From NCBI GenBank assembly GCA_023910605.1, contig JAAVVV010000001.1, forward strand, positions 2,718,698 through 2,782,697: a DNA stretch of 64,000 nt. Reading direction: 5' to 3'. The position numbers and the translations under genes are program-made. The notes beneath the pieces were generated by a model that had not been told where the DNA came from, ran no database searches, and saw nothing but the letters and a program-made list of their open reading frames with translations. The stretch is from Bosea sp. (in: a-proteobacteria) (GTDB lineage Bacteria > Pseudomonadota > Alphaproteobacteria > Rhizobiales > Beijerinckiaceae). Positions 1 to 7,200 of this stretch are shown here, piece after piece; the stretch's first letter is position 1, and each line of letters begins with the position of its first letter.

Positions 1-97
1 TTCTGCCATGGCTGCCTTGCGCGGGGGCGGGTCCGGCATCGTATGAGCATGGTCTGGACGGTTGTTGTCGTCCTTAAGCCTATGCGCAAGGACGGCT

Positions 98-511
98 ATG
101 GACACCCGGACGGAGATTATCAGCCAGGTTGAGCGCCGTCGTCGCTGGAGCGTCGAGGAGAAGGTGCGGCTTCTGGAGGCGACGATGCAGCCGGGCGCTT
201 CTGTGGCGGCGGTTGCGGATCGGCATGGGGTGAGCCGGAGCCTGCTGTTTTACTGGCGCAAGCAGGCGAAGGCGGGGCTGATGCCGGGCGTGACGCCGCT
301 GGCCTCGCTGGAGGCTCCGGTCTTCGCGCCTGTTGTCATCGCAGCCGAAGCGCAGCCGGGACAGAAGCCTTCACCAAAGCCCCCGCGCAAGATGGCTCCG
401 CGTGCCGACTGCACGGTGGAGGTCAGCTTGAGCAACGGCCGGGTGCTGAAGGCGGATGAGGGTATCGCGCCTGAGCGGCTTTCGGCTCTTGTCGCAGCGC
501 TCGACCGATGA
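98..511 (+). CDS. tnpA: IS66 family accessory protein TnpA
   Basis: The 137-residue protein opens with an HTH_Tnp_1 type helix-turn-helix (RRRWSVEEKVRLLEA, then VADRHGVSRSLLFYWRKQ, about residues 11-55), which presumably binds the element ends. The C-terminal part is basic and proline-rich, then ends in a short conserved tail (VEVSLSNGRVLKADEG). This is the normal size and shape of IS66 orf1. I chose ATG 98 (MDTRTEI) over an in-frame TTG at 62 because homology-like sequence starts there. Its stop overlaps the tnpB start (ATGA at 508-511), implying translational coupling. IS66 tnpA is usually needed with tnpB for transposition. Confidence 0.88.
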   Translation: MDTRTEIISQVERRRRWSVEEKVRLLEATMQPGASVAAVADRHGVSRSLLFYWRKQAKAGLMPGVTPLASLEAPVFAPVVIAAEAQPGQKPSPKPPRKMAPRADCTVEVSLSNGRVLKADEGIAPERLSALVAALDR

Positions 512-870
512 CGCCACAAACCCTGACCTCGCCTTTGGCGGGCGCGCGCATCTACATGGCGCTGGCACCTGTGGATATGAGGAAGGGCTTCGACGGGCTG
601 TCGATGGTGGTGCAGGATCTTTTGAAGAAGGATCCGTTCCGCGGCCACCTGTTCATTTTCCGGGGCAAGCGCGCTGATCTGGTGAAGATTCTGATGTGGG
701 ACGGCACGGGGCTTTGCCTGTTCGCCAAGCGGCTGGAGCGTGGCCGCTTCGTCTGGGCAGTGACGCAGGATGGCGAGGTTGTACTGACGCCCGCACAGCT
801 GTCGATGCTGCTCGAAGGCATCGACTGGCGCTCGCCGTTACGCACGGATCAGCCACGACGTGCGGGGTGA
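508..870 (+). CDS. tnpB: IS66 family accessory protein TnpB
   Basis: The 120-residue protein carries the IS66 Orf2 core almost end to end: VDMRKGFDGLS near residue 22, HLFIFRGKRADLVKIL in the middle, and WDGTGLCLFAKRLERGRF, followed by LTPAQLSMLLEGIDW. The family is small and near-universal in IS66 elements; its biochemical role is not settled, but it is needed for transposition in studied elements. It overlaps tnpA by 4 nt and lies 74 nt before tnpC. The length is normal and no frame disruption is seen. Confidence 0.92.
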   Translation: MTPQTLTSPLAGARIYMALAPVDMRKGFDGLSMVVQDLLKKDPFRGHLFIFRGKRADLVKILMWDGTGLCLFAKRLERGRFVWAVTQDGEVVLTPAQLSMLLEGIDWRSPLRTDQPRRAG

Positions 871-944
871 AGTGCTTCGCGCAAAAGGTCAAGATCGACA
901 TTGATTCAATAGCTTGACCCCATCTGCCCTGGTATCTTCACCTC

Positions 945-2549
945 ATGATCGAAGCAGCGGGACAAGATAGTGACGAGGTGGCGCGGCTTCGCGCGCTCGT
1001 CGCTGCGCAGGCTGCAGCGCTGAAGACGGCGCAGGCCGAAGCTGCCGCCGCCAAGGCCGGTCTTCTTGTCAAGAGCCTGGAGATCGAGAAGCTCAAGATC
1101 CAGATCGCGCGGCTCAGGCGCATGCAATTTGGCCGCTCCTCGGAGAAGCTCTCCCATGAGATCGAGCAACTGGAACTGCGGCTCGAGGAACTGGAGATGG
1201 TCGAGGCGGCGAACAATGCAGCCATCGACGAGATAGCTCCTGCCGCTGATGCAGCAACAGCCAAGCCGAAGGCCACGCGCCGCCCTTTGCCTGAGCATCT
1301 GCCGCGCATCGAGATCGTACACACGCCTGCCATCGTGAACGACCCTGCCTGTGCTTGTCCATCCTGCGGAACGGCAGGCAAGTGGCGCAAGGTGGATGAG
1401 GATGTCCGTGAAGTCCTGGAGTATGTGCCGGGCCGCTTCGAGGTTATCCGCCATGTGCGTCCCGCCTTCTCGTGCCGCACCTGCGAGAGCATGGCGCAAG
1501 CTCCGATGCCGAGCATGCCGATCGAGCGCGGCATGGCCGGACCGGGCCTGATCGCCCAGGTTCTGGTTGGCAAATACTGTGATCATCTCCCGCTTTATCG
1601 CCAGGCAGAGATCTTTGCCCGCGAGGGCGTCGAGATCGAGCGCTCGGTGATGGCCGGCTGGGTTGCCAAGGCCGCAGAGCTTGTCGCGCCACTGGTCGAG
1701 GCGGTCGGTGCCCATGTGATGCGGGCTGAGCGGCTGCATGCCGACGACACGCCCGTGCCAGTGCTGGCGCCGGGCCTCGGGCGCACGAAGACAGGGCGGC
1801 TCTGGGTGTATCTGCGCGATGAGCGACCCCGTGGCGGTCAAGACCCGCCCGCCGCGCTGTATCGCTACACGCCCGACCGCAAGGGAGAGCGACCGCGCGA
1901 GCACCTCAAGGCCTTTGCAGGATTCCTGCAGGCGGATGCCTATGCCGGATTCAACGAACTCTATGCGACGAGTGCCACGCGTTCAGCCGCCGCAACCGAG
2001 GTTGCCTGCTGGGCGCACGTCAGGCGCAACTTCCACGACGTTCACGCCGGGACAGGCTCGCCCCTGGCACTGGAGGCGATGACCCGCATTGGCAAGCTGT
2101 TCGAGGTTGAGCGCCTCATTCACGGCCAGCAGCCCGAGGATCGGCGCAAGGCTCGTCAGGATCTGGCGCTGCCCGTCATGACCGAACTCGCCAGCTTCCT
2201 CGACCATTCCCTCGCCCAGATCTCCGGCAAGAGCGACCTGGCCAAGGCCATTCGCTATGCCCGATCGCGCTGGGCAGCACTCACCCGCTATCTCGACGAC
2301 GGCACCCTCGATATCTCCAACAACGCCGCAGAACGCGCCATCAGGCCTCTCAAGCTCGGCGCCAAGAACTGGTTGTTCGCAGGGTCCGACGCAGGCGGCG
2401 AGCGCGCCGCCGCCATCTACACGCTCACCGAAACCGCAAAGCTCAACGGGCGAGACCCAGCGGGATATCTGCGAGCAGTCATCACCAGGATCGCCGATCA
2501 CCCCATCAACAAAATCGCCGACCTGTTGCCGTGGAACCTTATGCCGTAG
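945..2549 (+). CDS. tnpC: IS66 family transposase TnpC
   Basis: The 534-residue DDE transposase starts with a leucine-rich coiled coil (about 10-90). A four-cysteine zinc finger of zf-IS66 type follows (C138-P-S-C141 and C177-R-T-C180). The catalytic domain shows HADDTPVPV (D267/D268), LQADAYAGFNE (D331) and SNNAAERAIRPLK (E463), the expected DDE triad, and then the IS66_C tail ending near RITDHP-like sequence (ITRIADHPI). Nothing is truncated, so the element may be active if its left end is intact. ATG 945 is the first start after tnpB. Confidence 0.95.
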   Translation: MIEAAGQDSDEVARLRALVAAQAAALKTAQAEAAAAKAGLLVKSLEIEKLKIQIARLRRMQFGRSSEKLSHEIEQLELRLEELEMVEAANNAAIDEIAPAADAATAKPKATRRPLPEHLPRIEIVHTPAIVNDPACACPSCGTAGKWRKVDEDVREVLEYVPGRFEVIRHVRPAFSCRTCESMAQAPMPSMPIERGMAGPGLIAQVLVGKYCDHLPLYRQAEIFAREGVEIERSVMAGWVAKAAELVAPLVEAVGAHVMRAERLHADDTPVPVLAPGLGRTKTGRLWVYLRDERPRGGQDPPAALYRYTPDRKGERPREHLKAFAGFLQADAYAGFNELYATSATRSAAATEVACWAHVRRNFHDVHAGTGSPLALEAMTRIGKLFEVERLIHGQQPEDRRKARQDLALPVMTELASFLDHSLAQISGKSDLAKAIRYARSRWAALTRYLDDGTLDISNNAAERAIRPLKLGAKNWLFAGSDAGGERAAAIYTLTETAKLNGRDPAGYLRAVITRIADHPINKIADLLPWNLMP

Positions 2550-2567
2550 CCGTCAGAGGACGCTTAC

Positions 2568-2931
2568 CATCAAGTTGCTGTCCGCTGCTTCTGAAAACGC
2601 CGCATTTTGGAACGAACATGAGCTTCTTCCAGCGCCCCACATCACGACTGATGACATTCAGCGCTCTCAGCATAACGAGCGCCCACTCCAGAATCCGACC
2701 CCTGCCAGCGGTGCACAGACGGGAATGATCCTAGTCGGTCTAGGATCATGGGAGTGGGGTGAAAATTTTTTACCCACCTCCTGCGACCAAGGTGAAATCA
2801 CTTCCCGCCACGCCAACGGTATCAACTGCTCCACCCAGTCCAGGAAAATGCTTCCCAAGGCATTTTGTGACTTTCATGCCAACGGCGCAAACTTGGTCGA
2901 GCGACAGCAAGGCTGCTGAAGGATGCAGAAG
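2568..2931. other. Gene-free leader with two palindromes, candidate oriT region
   Basis: No convincing gene lies in these 364 bases. Two inverted repeats stand out. ATGATCCTAG at 2725-2734 and CTAGGATCAT at 2740-2749 form a perfect 10-bp stem with loop TCGGT. A second imperfect stem (GTGGGGT at 2754-2760 with ACCCAC at 2772-2777) encloses a run of A and T. In MobV plasmids the transfer origin, with inverted repeats, lies just upstream of the mob gene, which is the arrangement here. Assignment as oriT is inference; no known MobV nick sequence was recognised. Confidence 0.4.
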
Positions 2932-4167
2932 ATGACGACACAGTTCATCCACATCGACGGATTTCCCCAAGTGTCACGGGATGCACCTCATCGGAGCAGC
3001 CGCGGCATGATCGCCGAGCTTTCGCGCGAGGCCCACGCCTCGCAGCATATCGAATCCTACCACGCCAGCGGTGCACGGCTGATCTATGGCGACGACCCTT
3101 ACGAGCTTCTCGAGTTGGCTGAAAAGCAGGCGGCTGACGCCGTCGACCGTCGGGGCTTTAAAATCAAGAAAACCAGTAACATTCTTTTCGTTGCAGTCGC
3201 ATCATTTCCGTTTACGCGCATCGAGCGACAGGCTGACGATGGCTGGGTCGAAAGATATACGGCTTTCTCTGACCGAGTGGTCGCGTGGGCCCAGCGTCAC
3301 TGGAGGGGGCTTCGGATCGCGATCGTCGAACATGTCGACGAAGACAAGATCCATCTTCACATCGTCATCGTGCCTCCAGTTCTGGCGAATGGCCGGCTCG
3401 ATACCGGGACGGCTCATCCCGGCTTTGGCGCTGTCTCCAAGGTTCTCGATCGGCAGGCTCGAGAATTTAAGTTAAGTGAAGCCACACCGCGTGAGATCAA
3501 GGCTCGCCAGCGGCGCGCCTACTGCCATGCGATGCGTGAGTTTCAGAATGATTTTCACCGCCATGTCGGACATGCCAGCGGTCAGGCAAGGTTGTCGAAC
3601 TCCCCGCGCTCTCGAGTGACACGAGAGCAGGCATTGGTCGCCCAAGCCCAGCGCCAGCGCAATCACGATCTCAACTTGTCGGAGCGTGATCTTGTTGTCG
3701 ACCGTTTTCAGATGAACAGCAGGGAAGCTGCCGTCGCTGAAGCTGAAGCACGGATCGCCCGGCAAGCGGCCGAAGTCTTGGCGCAGCTGAACGCACTCAA
3801 AGCAGAGCGCCAGCGGCTCGCTGTGTTGGCCAACAAGATAATCCAGAGCATCGGTCAACGCGAAACAATGGCAAAGCCATCATCCATGATGGACGAAGCG
3901 CTCACTCGGCCAAACATGCCGATCAGCTATCAGCGTGTGGCGTCGCAGGATACGTCCAGAACAAATCTTACCTCGATGATCATTCCGCAGCTCACCCCTG
4001 ACGACGCTATCGTGTGGGAAGAAATGCCGCGGCCAGCAAACAAAATAGATGGCGAGGGCCAACACCAGCGCCCGAAACCGAAGCTCAATGTCTTCGAACC
4101 GGTGGAAATCGAAACCGCTGCAAATGATGATGACGATCATGTCGGCGGACCGAGGATGACAGCATGA
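2932..4167 (+). CDS. MobV/Pre-type relaxase (plasmid recombination/mobilization protein)
   Basis: The 411-residue protein has the metal-binding motif of the Pre/Mob family, H134-V-D136-E137 then H141-L-H143 followed by IVIVPP, which matches the HxDExxPHxH pattern apart from the proline. Such relaxases nick oriT and stay covalently attached to DNA during mobilization. An upstream hydrophilic segment and a C-terminal helical, arginine/glutamine-rich region (about 230-310) fit the family. ATG 2932 is preferred over 2923 because GAAGG at 2918-2922 is then correctly spaced. The next gene overlaps by 4 nt. No coupling protein, replication gene or integrase is visible nearby, so the module is mobilizable at best. 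Confidence 0.75.
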   Translation: MTTQFIHIDGFPQVSRDAPHRSSRGMIAELSREAHASQHIESYHASGARLIYGDDPYELLELAEKQAADAVDRRGFKIKKTSNILFVAVASFPFTRIERQADDGWVERYTAFSDRVVAWAQRHWRGLRIAIVEHVDEDKIHLHIVIVPPVLANGRLDTGTAHPGFGAVSKVLDRQAREFKLSEATPREIKARQRRAYCHAMREFQNDFHRHVGHASGQARLSNSPRSRVTREQALVAQAQRQRNHDLNLSERDLVVDRFQMNSREAAVAEAEARIARQAAEVLAQLNALKAERQRLAVLANKIIQSIGQRETMAKPSSMMDEALTRPNMPISYQRVASQDTSRTNLTSMIIPQLTPDDAIVWEEMPRPANKIDGEGQHQRPKPKLNVFEPVEIETAANDDDDHVGGPRMTA

Positions 4168-4793
4168 AGCCTTCCAGAAGCTACGCAGAGACCCAGGGCC
4201 TGAAAGTCGTCCGCCCTGCTTTATTCCCTCCCCGGCCAGCGCCAGCATGCGTGCCGATCAAGCCTTGCCAGCGCAACCTTGATTCAATCCATGCGAATGT
4301 TGTTTCCGAAAATGAGGGCCGCGAGCGGCTCGAAATTCGTCAACTCCCAGCGCCTGATGACGATTTTTCGGGGAAAGCCGTCAAGCAACACGAAGATCTG
4401 TATCGTCGCGGTCTGACGTGGCGCGATGCGGTATTCGTGTCGGAGTTTGATTCCAGATTGACACCGCCAGGGGGGCTTCTCAACGCCTTGCAGACTGAAT
4501 TGATCGTTGCGATCCACTCCATCGGAGCCCGCAAGGCTTGGCAGGGTCAGTCACTCAAGGCCATTCTGGACGGCCTGTCGTTGATGAACCACGCAATCAC
4601 CGAGCAGATCGACGCTGGGCTGGAAATGCCGCCGTTGTTGAATCCGACCGAATTGATCCGCGAGGCACCCTGGGGCTGTCTGCTGACGAAAGGACCAGAG
4701 CAGCCAGCGATCGGCCGATGGTTCCCGGGAGGCGGCTTGATCTATTCTGAAAATGGTCGGCTCTGGAAGGCGCTCACACCGCTGAGACAGTGA
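4164..4793 (+). CDS. Hypothetical protein of the mobilization module
   Basis: I do not recognise this 209-residue protein. It starts in an ATGA overlap with the relaxase stop, so the two are almost certainly translated together. There is no signal peptide or membrane segment. The middle (about 70-120) is the most ordered part, with KQHEDLYRRGLTWRDAVFVSE and NALQTELIVAIHSIGARKAW; the C-terminus is rich in glycine and proline. It may be an accessory to the relaxase, but that rests only on position. About 270 bases without a credible gene follow before the next CDS. Confidence 0.6.
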   Translation: MKPSRSYAETQGLKVVRPALFPPRPAPACVPIKPCQRNLDSIHANVVSENEGRERLEIRQLPAPDDDFSGKAVKQHEDLYRRGLTWRDAVFVSEFDSRLTPPGGLLNALQTELIVAIHSIGARKAWQGQSLKAILDGLSLMNHAITEQIDAGLEMPPLLNPTELIREAPWGCLLTKGPEQPAIGRWFPGGGLIYSENGRLWKALTPLRQ

Positions 4794-5067
4794 TGTTTTG
4801 CCGAGGTTGTATCGCTGGAAGGTCGTCCATAGCCCACCCCCCCTCGCCAGCGAACAAAGTTGAACAACGGCCGGAACCAAAACCCGAAGATGTACTGCAT
4901 TCGATCGAATCCGATCGTGCATCGATCGCTACATCCGCGGGCTTTTCTTGGGTTCAACCCTCTATTGTGCCATGGTGGAACTCCGCAATGACGCGGAAAT
5001 TCGGCTGCCAGCGGTGTTGCGAGCACCGCCAGCAGCCTGACCAGAACCGACCGTTAGGAGGTCAATC

Positions 5068-5439
5068 ATGGCTGCCACTATCTCTATCATCAATTCGAGC
5101 CGGCCTTCCACAGCCTCTGGTGCGCACTACGCCGCCATTGCCGAGGCACTCCACGGCCTTTCGCTGGAAGGGCTGCTGGTTGCCCATCAGCGTGTCCGTG
5201 CTGACATCGCTGATGCGGGTTTCAAGGTAAGCGACGCCGCCACCACGGGCATGATCGCCGAGGAAGAACGGTTGATCGCCGCTATCGCTGCGCTTCCGCC
5301 AGAGGGCATTCGGGACATCCGCCTGAAGGCCGAATGCTATCAGCAGACCTTCTGTGATGAAGGCCTGCCGACAAAGTCTTCTGCGATGCTCCACTCCGCC
5401 ATCGTATCGGATCTGCGTCTGCTTGAGCGGCGCGGCTGA
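5068..5439 (+). CDS. Hypothetical small protein near the element end
   Basis: A strong ribosome binding site (AGGAGGT at 5056-5062) precedes ATG 5068, which supports this 123-residue gene. The product is soluble, with alternating helices (HYAAIAEALHGLSLEGLLVAHQ, EEERLIAAIAALP) and a short C-terminal segment MLHSAIVSDLRLLERRG. No domain was recognised. It is the last gene before the tRNA-Gln att remnant, a position where integrative elements often carry small unknown genes. A strong hairpin follows three bases after the stop. Confidence 0.6.
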   Translation: MAATISIINSSRPSTASGAHYAAIAEALHGLSLEGLLVAHQRVRADIADAGFKVSDAATTGMIAEEERLIAAIAALPPEGIRDIRLKAECYQQTFCDEGLPTKSSAMLHSAIVSDLRLLERRG

Positions 5440-5442
5440 GAC

Positions 5443-5470
5443 GTGTCCCAATCGGGCTTGATTGGGACAC
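5443..5470. terminator. Perfect 11-bp hairpin after the last element gene
   Basis: GTGTCCCAATC (5443-5453) and GATTGGGACAC (5460-5470) are perfect inverted repeats around a 6-nt loop. The hairpin starts 3 nt after the stop at 5439. There is no T-run after it, so it is not a classical Rho-independent terminator. It could stop or protect the transcript, or be a protein-binding site near the element end. Confidence 0.45.
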
Positions 5471-5553
5471 AGAACCGGTACACATTGATCAGGTCGAACC
5501 TCAAACGACACGCGCAAGTCGCTGAAAACATGAGATATCGGAAGAGTGGCTAG

Positions 5554-5573
5554 GAATCCTGGCGCCCCAGCCA
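5554..5573 (+). other. Duplicated 3' end of tRNA-Gln, candidate right attachment site
   Basis: The 20 bases GAATCCTGGCGCCCCAGCCA match the end of the T-arm, the acceptor 3' strand and CCA of alphaproteobacterial tRNA-Gln, whose 5' end is TGGGGCG. No 5' half is present here, so this is a displaced tRNA 3' end. Integrases of tRNA-targeting elements leave exactly such a copy at the distal element boundary. GAGTGGCT at 5544-5551 and AGCCACTC at 5569-5576 form an 8-bp inverted repeat around it. The intact tRNA gene would be expected left of the window in the same orientation. Confidence 0.7.
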
Positions 5574-6064
5574 CTCCGCGCATGGCCGCCCCGTTTCCCG
5601 CCCTCCCCAACCTCACGCCGCTGATGACCAAACGCGAGCCGCCGCGTCTTCCCGCGCACGCCGATGTCTGAGACGGCGCAGGGCACTGTCTACGGTGGAC
5701 CGCTTCAAGCGCCTGAGCCGCGTCCCGGTGCCATGGGTCCAGGCGACCCTTGCCACCCGCGCATGATGACGCTAGCGTTGTCACAAATTTGTCATGGAAG
5801 CGCCCGGCAAAGGGTGCCTTGCCGGGAGGTGAAGCAAGCTGAATCGGATCGCCAGCTCCGTCTTTGCTGATCGTGAAGCCTGACAATGTCGGCCATAGGC
5901 GAAAGCCGCATCCGACCCGTTTGCTTTGGCCTGCATGGCCAGAAGTCCCGGCCAGATCCTGTCCTCCAGCGCCCGCAAGACAGTTCATTGCCTTGCATCC
6001 ATGGCGGCTCAACGCCTTAATTCAAACTGACAAACACAAGAACCCCCACAGAGGAACCACCCGA
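5574..6064. other. Intergenic region after the element boundary
   Basis: I see no credible gene in these 491 bases on either strand. They hold the leader of the first ABC binding-protein gene, with GAGGAA at 6051-6056 as its ribosome binding site. A palindromic core ACAAATTTGT lies near 5782-5791, flanked by two direct TTGTCA hexamers; it could be an operator, but no regulator can be linked to it. Confidence 0.5.
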
Positions 6065-7093
6065 ATGTCCATGACCCGTTGGCTGGCCGGCGCGGCCTTC
6101 ATCGCAATAGCCGGCACGGCGCCTGTCCAGGCGCAGGGCCAGCTCAATCTTTATTGCTCGGTTCAGGTTGAATGGTGCACCGCGATCGCGAACAATTTCC
6201 AGCGCGACACCGGCATCACTGTGAACATGACGCAGAAGGGCTCAGGCGAAACGCTGGCCCAGATCCGCGCCGAGGCGCAGAACCCCCGCGGTGACGTCTG
6301 GTTCGGCGGCACTGGCGACCCTCATCTGATCGTGGCGGAAGAAGGCCTGTCGGCGGAGTACAAGTCAGCCGCCATGGGCGAGCTTCAGCCCTGGGCCATC
6401 CGCCAGTATGACGCTGCCAAGGGCCGCTCGATCGGGGTCTATTCCGGCGCGGTCGGCTTTGGCTTCAACACCGAACTGCTGGCGCGCAAATCGATTCCCG
6501 CCCCTGCCTGCTGGGCCGATCTCGTAAAGCCGGAGTTCAAGGGCGAAATCCAGGTCGCGAACCCCAACTCTTCAGGGACGGCCTATGTCATCATAGCCAC
6601 GCTGGTTCAGCTCTGGGGCGAGGAGAAGGCCTTCGATTACATGAAGCAGCTCCACCCCAACATCAACGCCTATGCCCGCTCCGGCACCGGCCCCATCAAG
6701 GCCGTGGCGCGCGGGGAGACAGCCGTTTCGCTGTCCTTCGTGCACGACGCGGTGACCGAGAAGAATGCCGGCTTCCCCGTGGGCTACAACACGCCCTGCG
6801 AGGGCACCGGCTACGAGATCGGCTCGATGTCGATCATCAAGGGCGCGCGCAACATCGCCAATGCCCGGCGTTTCTATGACTGGGCGCTGACTCCCGCCGC
6901 CCAACGCATCGGGTTCGAGGTCGGCAAGCAGCTCCAGATGCCGTCGAACAAGAACGCGCCGCTGCCGCCTGGCGCTCCAGACCTCAGCCAGATGAAGCTC
7001 GTCGAGTATGACTTCGTGAAGTATGGGGCTGCCGCCGAACGGCGCCGCCTGCTCGGCAAGTGGGACGCCGAAATCGGCTCTCTGCCGCGCTGA
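6065..7093 (+). CDS. ABC transporter substrate-binding protein, AfuA/FbpA type (copy 1)
   Basis: The 342-residue periplasmic protein has a signal peptide (MSMTRWLAGAAFIAIAGTA, cleavage after VQAQ about residue 22). It has the fold signatures of extracellular binding proteins of the Fe(III)/2-aminoethylphosphonate/hexose-phosphate group: DVWFGGTGD, YSGAVGFGFNTELL, and NPNSSGTAYVIIATLVQLWG. The double tyrosine typical of FbpA iron sites is not obvious, so the ligand is open; AfuA-like sugar phosphates are an alternative. ATG 6065 is set by GAGGAA at 6051-6056. It is the first of two tandem paralogs feeding the downstream permease and ATPase. Confidence 0.85.
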   Translation: MSMTRWLAGAAFIAIAGTAPVQAQGQLNLYCSVQVEWCTAIANNFQRDTGITVNMTQKGSGETLAQIRAEAQNPRGDVWFGGTGDPHLIVAEEGLSAEYKSAAMGELQPWAIRQYDAAKGRSIGVYSGAVGFGFNTELLARKSIPAPACWADLVKPEFKGEIQVANPNSSGTAYVIIATLVQLWGEEKAFDYMKQLHPNINAYARSGTGPIKAVARGETAVSLSFVHDAVTEKNAGFPVGYNTPCEGTGYEIGSMSIIKGARNIANARRFYDWALTPAAQRIGFEVGKQLQMPSNKNAPLPPGAPDLSQMKLVEYDFVKYGAAAERRRLLGKWDAEIGSLPR

Positions 7094-7095
7094 CG

Positions 7096-7168
7096 CGTCA
7101 TCGCGAGCAAGGCGAAGCGATCCAGACCGGACACAAAGCTGGATGGCTTCGCTGCGCTCGCCATGACG
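7096..7168. repeat. Palindromic intergenic repeat between paralogous genes
   Basis: GTCATCGCGAGCAAGGCGAAGCGATCCAG-like sequence is mirrored by CTGGATGGCTTCGCTGCGCTCGCCATGAC, giving an imperfect palindrome of about 30-bp arms. It resembles the dispersed TCATTGCGAGGAGCGAAGC...CAATGAC repeats common in Bradyrhizobium-like genomes. It could fold as mRNA stem-loop and set the expression ratio of the two binding proteins. Confidence 0.7.
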
Positions 7169-7200
7169 ACAATGCCCCCGAAACACGACCGGAGATGACC

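Larger units (their letters stand above)
1..2567 (+). mobile_element. IS66-family insertion sequence, left end outside the window
   Basis: Three genes in the order and overlap typical of IS66 (tnpA, tnpB, tnpC) fill 98-2549. The right end is placed at 2567 because CGCTTAC at 2561-2567 matches the usual IS66 terminus (GTAAGCG read inward). No matching GTAAGCG left end is visible in the first 97 bases, so the element begins upstream of the window. All three genes look intact. An 8-bp target duplication would be expected to start at 2568 but cannot be tested here. Confidence 0.85.

Noticed and set aside
899-909. Palindrome ATTGATTCAAT resembling an FNR half-site, between tnpB and tnpC
   Set aside because: The spacing is wrong for an FNR box (no four-base spacer) and it lies inside an insertion sequence.
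906-1904. Long minus-strand frame opposite tnpC
   Set aside because: It is a GC-rich shadow of the transposase and contains no family motif.
4790-5230. Plus-strand frame between the two unknown element genes
   Set aside because: It overlaps the gene at 5068, which has a perfect ribosome binding site, and its own composition shows no protein features.
5062-6012. 316-codon minus-strand frame across the att site
   Set aside because: It runs antisense to the 5068 gene, crosses the element boundary and has no recognisable domain.
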